Origin: an uncultured Alphaproteobacteria bacterium
Lineage (GTDB): Bacteria; Pseudomonadota; Alphaproteobacteria; RF32; CAG-239
DNA: 19,026 bases
Direction: 5' to 3'
Assembly: GCA_934254925.1 (NCBI GenBank)
Contig: CAKQMD010000024.1
Location: 1-19,026, forward strand
Shown here: piece after piece, positions 14,102-19,026 of the stretch
Layout of the letters: the number at the start of each line of letters is the position of its first letter
Numbering within the stretch: position 1 is the stretch's first letter
Notes under the pieces: generated by a model
What the model saw: only the letters and a program-made list of their open reading frames with translations
Told to the model about the DNA's origin: nothing
The model's database searches: none
Made by a program: the position numbers and the translations under genes

Positions 14102-15904
14102 ATGAAAAAACTGGGTTATTTTGGCATAATTTCGTTGCTGTGCATAACGATCTTTGCCTCCTGTTCCAACAATTTCGAGCTGAGCCGGCGCCAAGCGGAA
14201 TCTCCGACGGCCCCTGCCGCCCGCAGCAACACCCCGTACGGCAGTTATCTTGCCGGCCGGGTCGCTCATTTGCGCAGAGACTTCAACACCGCCTCCGACT
14301 ATTATATCAAAAGCCTAAAGGCCGACCCTTCCAACAAAGGCCTCATGACCAGCGTTTATCTCCTCCTTGTTTCCAAAGGCCGCGTCGCCGAAGCTGCCGA
14401 ATACGCGCGCCTGGCCCTGGCAAACGGCGACACCAACAACTTCGTTTACATTATCATCAGCACCGAACAGATGAAGCAGCAAGATTATCAAGGCGTTATC
14501 CAAACCCTCTCGCAAATGAACGCGCCCATATATAAAGACTTCATCAATCCGCTGGTCGGCGCCTGGGCCTATGCCGGTCTCAACGATCAAGAAAAAGCCT
14601 TCCGTACCCTGAACAAAATTTCTCATGATCCGAGCTTCAAAGCTTTGTACTATTTTCACGCCGGCATGCTGAACGACTATTTCGGCAACACCGCGGAAGC
14701 CGAAAAAAACTATAACTATATTGCCGGGGAAGAAAGCGTCGAAATGTCTTTTCGCGCCCTGCAGATCATTGCCAATTTTTACCTGCGCAACAATCAGAAG
14801 GAAAAAGCCGAGGAATTGGTACAACGCTACAGCCAGGAAAAACTCCTGAGCGATATGCTCAACCAACTGGAACAAAACATCGCCAAAGCAGATCCCAAAA
14901 AGACCAAACCCATTGTCGACAACCCCAATATCGGAATGTCGGAAGCCTTGTTCAGCATCGCGGCCACATTGCGCCAAGGCGTCGCCAGCATAGACCTGGC
15001 CCATATGTTCATCAGCCTGTCCATTTATGCCAATCCGCATTATGACCTGGCCAAAATGTTGCTTGCCGATATTTTGGAAAGCCGGGAAATGTATGCCGAC
15101 GCCAACGAAATCTACGAAACGATTGACAAATCTTCCGAAACCTATAACACTATCCAACTGCGTCTTGCCAACAACTATGTGATGATGGAAGATTACGCCT
15201 CCGCAGAGCTTCTCTTAAAATCCCTGGCGCTTGACAACCCGGACAACTTCCAGCTCTATCTGGATCTTGGCGATATCCTGCGCCTGAAAAACGAACAAAA
15301 CGAAGCCATCAAATATTATGAGGAAGCCATCGAAAAACTCCCGCAAGTGGAAAACCAACATTGGGTTTTGTTCTATGCCCTGGGCATTTCTTATGAACGT
15401 AGCGAACAATGGGACAAAGCCGAAAAAGCCTTCATCAAGGCTCTGGAACTCAGCCAAAATCACTATTTGGTCCTCAACTACCTCGGCTACAGCTGGCTGA
15501 AAAGCGGCAAAAACGTTGAACAGGCCTTCGGCATGATCGTTGACGCCTACAACCAGGCACCGCAGGACGGCAACATTGCCGACAGCCTCGGCTGGGCTTT
15601 ATACCGCCTCGGATATTATAACGAGGCCGTCACTTATCTTGAAAAAGCCGCCGAACTGGAACCGGCCAACGCCGTCATCAACGAACATCTCGGCGACGCC
15701 TATTGGTTTGCCGGCCGCCGCAACGAAGCCGGTTTTCAGTGGAAACACGCCCTGACGATGAAAGACGACAGCGGCGAAATGAGCATCAAAAACGTCAAAA
15801 ACAAAATTGCGTCGGGCATTGCCGAACACCCAACCTTGTCTTTTGATAAAAAAGTCATTGATGAAAAAATCAGCGAAATCTCGCAGGAAACCCCGCAAGA
15901 TTAA
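14102..15904 (+). CDS. Tetratricopeptide-repeat lipoprotein
   Basis: The 600-residue product starts with MKKLGYFGIISLL and a lipobox-like FASC with C21 as the probable lipidated residue, so it is likely anchored on the periplasmic side. The rest is almost wholly helical TPR-like repeats. An N-terminal set begins near GSYLAGRVAHLRRDFNTASD (48-67). A clear block follows at about 375-560, including LYLDLGDILRLKNEQNEAIK, LFYALGISYERSEQWDKAEK and DSLGWALYRLGYYNEAVTYL. Such proteins are scaffolds for protein contacts; many alphaproteobacteria encode a similar long TPR protein. GAGG lies very close to the ATG (2 bases), so initiation signals are unusual. It is transcribed alone, divergent from the uracil-DNA glycosylase, and ends at a strong bidirectional terminator shared with the fliE side. 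Confidence 0.88.
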   Translation: MKKLGYFGIISLLCITIFASCSNNFELSRRQAESPTAPAARSNTPYGSYLAGRVAHLRRDFNTASDYYIKSLKADPSNKGLMTSVYLLLVSKGRVAEAAEYARLALANGDTNNFVYIIISTEQMKQQDYQGVIQTLSQMNAPIYKDFINPLVGAWAYAGLNDQEKAFRTLNKISHDPSFKALYYFHAGMLNDYFGNTAEAEKNYNYIAGEESVEMSFRALQIIANFYLRNNQKEKAEELVQRYSQEKLLSDMLNQLEQNIAKADPKKTKPIVDNPNIGMSEALFSIAATLRQGVASIDLAHMFISLSIYANPHYDLAKMLLADILESREMYADANEIYETIDKSSETYNTIQLRLANNYVMMEDYASAELLLKSLALDNPDNFQLYLDLGDILRLKNEQNEAIKYYEEAIEKLPQVENQHWVLFYALGISYERSEQWDKAEKAFIKALELSQNHYLVLNYLGYSWLKSGKNVEQAFGMIVDAYNQAPQDGNIADSLGWALYRLGYYNEAVTYLEKAAELEPANAVINEHLGDAYWFAGRRNEAGFQWKHALTMKDDSGEMSIKNVKNKIASGIAEHPTLSFDKKVIDEKISEISQETPQD

Positions 15905-15927
15905 TTTTCGCCGCCCTTTGCTTAAAC

Positions 15928-15964
15928 AAAAAAACGCAATGCCGAAAAGACATTGCGTTTTTTT
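15928..15964. terminator. Bidirectional terminator between TPR gene and fliE
   Basis: Seven A residues plus CGCAATG (15928-15941) pair perfectly with CATTGCG plus seven T residues (15951-15964) around a 9-base loop. It works in both directions, ending the TPR gene on plus and the flgB-flgC-fliE operon on minus. Confidence 0.92.
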
Positions 15965-15979
15965 ACAACCCAAACAAAC

Positions 15980-16297
15980 CTAAACCGGCATGTTCATAAT
16001 GGTCTGATAAGCCTTAATCGCGGTGTCACGCACGGCCACAACGGTTTCAAGGGCAATCTCGGCATTGGACACGGCCATGACCACGTCATGAATGTCGGCT
16101 TTTCCCTGAATATTGGCCAAAGTCGTCGCTTCGCTGGTTTTCACCGCATCGGCAACGTTTTCCACGGCATTGCCGACCAAATCGGCAAAGGAAGACGTCT
16201 GCGCCGCCGGACTTGCCTCAGCCGCCGGAGCAGAAGCCCCTATTCTCGTCAAAGCCTGCTGATAAGCGTTCAATGCGCTTGAAATATTGCTGACCAT
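15980..16297 (-). CDS. fliE: Flagellar hook-basal body complex protein FliE
   Basis: FliE joins the MS ring to the proximal rod of the flagellum and is an early export substrate. The 105-residue product has family length and the conserved C-terminal half: IQGKADIHDVVMAVSNAEIA followed by VVAVRDTAIKAYQTIMNMPV. The Ala/Ser-rich N-terminal half is variable as usual. ATG at 16297 follows GGGGAG by 7 bases. It is the last gene of flgB-flgC-fliE, 13 bases after flgC, and directly precedes a strong terminator. In many alphaproteobacteria fliQ, fliR or flhB follow here; their absence shows the cluster is broken up. Confidence 0.94.
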   Translation of the reverse strand: MVSNISSALNAYQQALTRIGASAPAAEASPAAQTSSFADLVGNAVENVADAVKTSEATTLANIQGKADIHDVVMAVSNAEIALETVVAVRDTAIKAYQTIMNMPV

Positions 16298-16310
16298 ATC
16301 CTATCTCCCC

Positions 16311-16724
16311 TTACTTCAACACATCCAAAATTTTAGAATTCATGTTTCTGGCCGTCTGCATCATGTTCAAATTCGCCTCATAACTGCGTTGCGCCTCTTT
16401 CATGTCCATCATCTCAATCAGCGGATTCACATTCGGCAGAGAAACATACCCCTGCGCATCCGCCGCCGGATGATTGGGCTCATATTTTTTGGGAAAAGGA
16501 GATTCGTCTTTGAGAATCTTGTCCACCTTCACCATCTCGGCGCCGGTCTGCGGATCGACATAATCCTTGAAAGCAACCACCTGCCGGCGATAAGGCTGCC
16601 CGCCGGGAACATCGCTGATAGAGTCGGCATTGGCCATATTCTGAGCAATAACCTTCAGACGTTCGGCTTGAGCCTTCATCCCCGAAACGGCAATATCAGC
16701 GCTGACAGACAAATTTCCCGACAT
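16311..16724 (-). CDS. flgC: Flagellar proximal rod protein FlgC
   Basis: FlgC is one of the proximal rod proteins that link the MS ring to the distal rod. The 137-residue protein has the N-terminal helix with the rod/hook signature IAQNMANADS (about 26-35), then PGGQPYRRQVVAF typical of FlgC, and the C-terminal coiled-coil helix PLIEMMDMKEAQRSYEANLNMMQTARNM used for rod polymerisation. ATG at 16724 has AGGGG 8 bases upstream. It lies 11 bases after flgB in a three-gene operon. No oddities. Confidence 0.96.
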   Translation of the reverse strand: MSGNLSVSADIAVSGMKAQAERLKVIAQNMANADSISDVPGGQPYRRQVVAFKDYVDPQTGAEMVKVDKILKDESPFPKKYEPNHPAADAQGYVSLPNVNPLIEMMDMKEAQRSYEANLNMMQTARNMNSKILDVLK

Positions 16725-16735
16725 TCATTTTCCCC

Positions 16736-17134
16736 TTATGAACTGATCTTGGTATTGGCAACGTTCAACATTTCCTTATATTTGGTATAGATGGAAATCA
16801 TCCGGTTATATTCGCTGCTGGTCTTGCTGGCTTCGTTCATCTGCTCTTCCAGTACCACGCCGTTGCCGTCAATCGTCAGCGCCGTTGCCGGTTTTGGCGT
16901 ATAAACCTTTCCGGCCGCATTATAAGCGATGCCGTTCATATGCTTCGGATTCGTGGTTTTCATGGCCAGGCCAGCAACCAGTTCAGACCCGAAATCGGGC
17001 TTTTTCACGTCCTGAGGAAGATAACCCGGCGTATTGGCATTGGCGATGTTGGTCGCCAAAACCTTCTGACGTTCGGTCAGATATTTCATGTTCTTATTTG
17101 CCAGACTAAAAACGGAAAGATTGCTCAAATCCAT
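16736..17134 (-). CDS. flgB: Flagellar proximal rod protein FlgB
   Basis: FlgB is the first proximal rod subunit, next to FliE. The 132-residue product shows the rod/hook N-terminal motif RQKVLATNIANANTPGY (22-38), the DVKKPDF segment, and a C-terminal helix around SEYNRMISIYTKYKEMLNVAN. ATG at 17134 is chosen because AAGGGG lies 7 bases upstream. An in-frame longer version up to 17206 would run through the sigma-54 promoter described at 17186-17201, so it is not the start. It opens the flgB-flgC-fliE operon and should be expressed under RpoN control together with a flagellar enhancer-binding activator. Confidence 0.95.
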   Translation of the reverse strand: MDLSNLSVFSLANKNMKYLTERQKVLATNIANANTPGYLPQDVKKPDFGSELVAGLAMKTTNPKHMNGIAYNAAGKVYTPKPATALTIDGNGVVLEEQMNEASKTSSEYNRMISIYTKYKEMLNVANTKISS

Positions 17135-17185
17135 CAAATTTCCCCTTAAACCGGTTAAAAGGTTCCCCAACTTTTTAACCAAACA

Positions 17186-17201
17186 TGCAAAAATCATGCC
17201 A
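17186..17201 (-). promoter_or_regulatory. Sigma-54 promoter of flgB-flgC-fliE
   Basis: On the minus strand TGGCAT-GATTT-TTGCA matches the RpoN consensus TGGCAC-N5-TTGCA. The invariant GG (17200-17199) and GC (17188-17187) have exactly 10 bases between them. Initiation near 17175 would leave a leader of about 40 bases before flgB. Confidence 0.85.
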
Positions 17202-17211
17202 AACAAAGCGC

Positions 17212-17240
17212 TTGCTAAAGCCGGGAAAGACGGCTATAAT
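17212..17240 (+). promoter_or_regulatory. Sigma-70 promoter of the FlhB-like gene, with internal inverted repeat
   Basis: TTGCTA (17212-17217) and a perfect TATAAT (17235-17240) are separated by 17 bases. The spacer holds an inverted repeat AGCCG-N7-CGGCT (17219-17235) that overlaps the first base of the -10 box. The predicted start near 17247 gives a leader of about 26 bases. The repeat could be an operator; this is inferred from symmetry and position. Confidence 0.75.
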
Positions 17241-17272
17241 AAACCCCGAGCCAACGCCTTATCGGACAGACA

Positions 17273-17587
17273 ATGCCTGAAACTGATAATAAAACAAAAA
17301 TAATCAAAAACAACGACGATTTGGATTTTTCCCCAGATTATGCGGTCGCTCTCGGCTATGAGCCCGACAAGCGCAACGCACCGACCGTCTTGGCCAAGGG
17401 CCAGGGTCATGTGGCGGAAAAAATCGTCCAAATCGCCCTCGCGGAAGGGATCGAAATCCGCCGCGACGAAGACTTGGTGCAAATTTTGAAAGCCGTCGAC
17501 ATTGACGCCGAAATCCCCATTGAGGCCTTTGCCGCCGTCGCGGAAATCATTTCCTACATCTATCAACAAAACGGCAAGGAACTCTAA
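17273..17587 (+). CDS. Stand-alone FlhB/EscU C-terminal-domain protein
   Basis: The 104-residue protein matches only the cytoplasmic C-terminal domain of the FlhB/YscU export switch: SPDYAVALGYEPDKRNAPTVLAKGQG (20-45), helices through GIEIRRDEDLV, and EIPIEAFAAVAEIISYIY near the C-terminus. It lacks the membrane part and the NPTH autocleavage site of full FlhB. Similar short paralogues (YlqH-like) occur next to FliK-like genes in many flagellated bacteria and may influence substrate switching, but their role is not settled. ATG at 17273 has only a weak GGA upstream. The gene is divergent from flgB, with its own sigma-70 promoter, and ends 10 bases before the convergent rsmB stop codon. Confidence 0.9.
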   Translation: MPETDNKTKIIKNNDDLDFSPDYAVALGYEPDKRNAPTVLAKGQGHVAEKIVQIALAEGIEIRRDEDLVQILKAVDIDAEIPIEAFAAVAEIISYIYQQNGKEL

Positions 17588-17597
17588 GCCGCTTTTT

Positions 17598-18812
17598 TCA
17601 GCCTTTTTGCGCAATCGCGACAAAAAAGCCGTCAGTCCCGCTGGTCAACGGAGACAAGCGCAGATGAAAATCATCCGCATGCGGATAAGGCGTCGGCAAA
17701 ATTTTCTCCCACAAGCAACGAATATTCAGCGGCCTAAGCTCGGCATGGCGCGCCGCAAAAGCGTCAAACACGGCCTCGTTTTCTTCCCGCAAAACCGAAC
17801 AGGTCATATAAATGATTCTGCCGCCACTCTTGGTCTTTTGCCAAGCCGTTTCCAAAATCTCATCCTGCACGCGGTTCAACTCGCTCAACTTTTGGGGCGT
17901 CAGGCGAAACTTGGCGTCCGGACTGCGCCGCCAGGTTCCGGTTCCCGAACAGGGCGCATCAATCACAAAACGGTCAAAATCCTTGTCCGTCGTCGCCACA
18001 AATTCGGTCAGTTCAATATTCTTAACCCCTAAGCGCTCCATACGCGACCGCAAAGCCTGCAACCGTCGGGCATCGGCGTCATGCGCCAAGATCCGCCCTT
18101 TACCGCCCAACAGATATGCCATCGTCAGACTTTTGCCACCGGCCCCGGCGCAATAGTCGACAATCTTGTGTTCGGGCCGCACTTCCGTCAACAAAGCCGC
18201 CAATTGCGAGGCCTCGTCCTGAACGTCAAACCACCCTTCCTGATAAGCGGCACAATTGTTCAGATTCACCCGCTCCGTCGCCCGCAATCCCAAAGGCGAA
18301 TGGGGCGTCGGCTCCACATAAATCCCCTCCTCTGCCAAGCGGGCCGCCACTGCCTCGCGACTGGCCCTGTTAATGCGAAAATCAGCGCTGGCCGGCTGAT
18401 TCAAAGCCTTCAAAAAAGCCATATCGCCGATTTTTTCATAAAGCCATTGCGGCGTCTCCGCCTCGACATAAGGCGGATAAGGCGCTTCGGACAAATCCGT
18501 CAGCCAACGTCTTTCTTCGTCGCTCAAGGCCGCTGGCGCATAAGCGCCTCCGGTAAAAACCTTCTCGGGCTGATTGTCTTTCAAATAAACCAGCAACAGC
18601 CGCCGAGGATCCTCGCTTCCCGCTTCAAAAGCCAACCGCAGGCGCCGCCGAATCAGCTTCCAGACTTCTTCGACAATAAAACGCCGATCGCCGGAACCGA
18701 TGTATCGGCGATGACGCAAATAATCGTTGATAATGTTGTCTGCCGGCTGACGGTCCTGAAAGACCTCGCCGAGAATTTCCAATACGGCCTGATAACGGGC
18801 TGCTTCCTGCAT
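17598..18812 (-). CDS. rsmB: RsmB-family rRNA (cytosine-C5)-methyltransferase
   Basis: The enzyme uses S-adenosylmethionine to methylate cytosine C5 in RNA; RsmB acts on 16S rRNA C967. The 404-residue protein has an N-terminal NusB-like helical domain (about 1-130) and a C-terminal Rossmann methyltransferase domain. The SAM-binding motif is DYCAGAGGKS (219-228), motif IV is DAPCSGTG (285-292) and motif VI is YMTCSVLREENE (335-346). Both catalytic Cys (C288 and C338) are present. ATG at 18812 is chosen because AGAGG lies 6 bases upstream; a longer frame to TTG at 18845 lacks support and would cross the promoter. Assignment within the NOL1/NSUN group is by overall layout, so a different target cytosine is possible. 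Confidence 0.9.
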   Translation of the reverse strand: MQEAARYQAVLEILGEVFQDRQPADNIINDYLRHRRYIGSGDRRFIVEEVWKLIRRRLRLAFEAGSEDPRRLLLVYLKDNQPEKVFTGGAYAPAALSDEERRWLTDLSEAPYPPYVEAETPQWLYEKIGDMAFLKALNQPASADFRINRASREAVAARLAEEGIYVEPTPHSPLGLRATERVNLNNCAAYQEGWFDVQDEASQLAALLTEVRPEHKIVDYCAGAGGKSLTMAYLLGGKGRILAHDADARRLQALRSRMERLGVKNIELTEFVATTDKDFDRFVIDAPCSGTGTWRRSPDAKFRLTPQKLSELNRVQDEILETAWQKTKSGGRIIYMTCSVLREENEAVFDAFAARHAELRPLNIRCLWEKILPTPYPHADDFHLRLSPLTSGTDGFFVAIAQKG

Positions 18813-18833
18813 ATAACACCTCTTTTTTGCTCC

Positions 18834-18861
18834 ATCATATAACAAAATTCCTTAAAAGCAA
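18834..18861 (-). promoter_or_regulatory. Possible rsmB promoter overlapping a hairpin
   Basis: On the minus strand TTGCTT (18861-18856) and TATGAT (18839-18834) are separated by 16 bases. Initiation near 18827 would give a very short leader of about 15 bases, just containing the AGAGG ribosome site. The -35 box lies inside the inverted repeat at 18845-18881. Confidence 0.45.
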
Positions 18862-18881
18862 TGCCTGCTTTTAAGGAATTT
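18845..18881 (-). terminator. 16-bp inverted repeat, probable terminator of the upstream gene
   Basis: A perfect 16-bp stem (18845-18860 with 18866-18881) closes a 5-base loop. It starts 7 bases after the stop codon at 18888-18890, and on the minus strand it runs into TTTTGTT. The stem is AT-rich, so it is weaker than the other terminators here. Confidence 0.6.
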
Positions 18882-18887
18882 CGTCGT

Positions 18888-19026
18888 CTAGCGAATCACG
18901 TTTCTGTCACGGCTGAAAGGATGAACTTCAGTCGTCAGTTCATAGCGCGGCGCGGCAGCCTTGTCAATGCTCCAGTCGCGTTGCAGGCGAATGTCCCGGA
19001 TTTGTTTGCCGAGAGACAGGTAAAAG
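18888..19026 (-). CDS. C-terminal end of an unidentified protein (partial)
   Basis: The last 45 codons of a minus-strand gene run in from the right edge and end in TAG at 18890-18888. The visible residues include FYLSLGKQIRDIRLQRDWS and end VHPFSRDRNVIR. They are charged and Arg-rich, with no membrane segment and no aromatic last residue. I do not recognise the family. The frame stays open to the window edge, its stop is followed by a hairpin, and codon use resembles its neighbours, so it is probably real. Confidence 0.55.
   Translation of the reverse strand, partial: FYLSLGKQIRDIRLQRDWSIDKAAAPRYELTTEVHPFSRDRNVIR

Noticed and set aside
14315..15157. Minus-strand open frame of 280 codons inside the TPR gene
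   Set aside because: Antisense to a coherent TPR lipoprotein; its Gly/Phe/Val-rich composition is a mirror of the TPR codons.
17135..17206. Extended N-terminus of FlgB up to 17206
   Set aside because: It would span the sigma-54 promoter, and FlgB normally begins close to the ATG at 17134, which has a good ribosome site.
1..19026. CRISPR array, insertion sequence, prophage, toxin-antitoxin or defence island
   Set aside because: No regularly spaced repeats, transposase, integrase, terminal inverted repeats, attachment site or recognisable defence gene was found on either strand.

Overview
This is chromosomal DNA of moderate GC from a Gram-negative, flagellated bacterium, most likely an alphaproteobacterium. 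Several genes point there: the flgB-flgC-fliE block, a family-4 uracil-DNA glycosylase of the alphaproteobacterial variant with a reduced iron-sulfur motif, and the nrdR/nusB pairing. Exported proteins and lipoproteins are frequent and AT-rich intergenic gaps are short. I see no rRNA, tRNA, CRISPR array, insertion sequence or phage gene. The species cannot be named from this window.

Layout. (1) 1-207 is an AT-rich gap ending in a strong terminator for the minus-strand operon murF-nrdR-nusB-def-fmt (208-3976). These genes overlap or nearly touch, and they link peptidoglycan precursor synthesis, ribonucleotide reductase control, rRNA antitermination, and the making and trimming of formyl-Met. 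(2) Divergent from murF is a lipoprotein with WG-like repeats (4155-4847), convergent with an unrecognised Trp- and Cys-rich protein (4961-5470). (3) 5624-8106 is a minus-strand set: a three-helix membrane protein, UDP-glucose 6-dehydrogenase and a SIMPL-domain (DUF541) protein. (4) 8322-9713 encodes a secreted protein with 46 cysteines under its own clear promoter. It is convergent with a minus-strand envelope operon (9802-13064) of two exported four-Cys proteins and a Slt-type lytic transglycosylase. (5) A family-4 uracil-DNA glycosylase (13179-13958) is divergent from a TPR lipoprotein (14102-15904). (6) 15980-17134 is flgB-flgC-fliE behind a clear sigma-54 promoter. Divergent from it, behind a sigma-70 promoter, is a stand-alone FlhB C-terminal-domain protein. 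(7) rsmB (17598-18812) and the C-terminal end of an unidentified minus-strand gene close the window.

Most of the window is housekeeping. The most unusual parts are the Cys-rich secreted protein with its repeated cysteine module and unexplained upstream repeats, the sigma-54/sigma-70 divergent flagellar control region, the uracil-DNA glycosylase lacking two of four usual cluster ligands, and rearranged gene order (nrdR joined to nusB without rib genes; murF away from other cell-wall genes). I did not find a clearly new multi-gene defence or mobile system.
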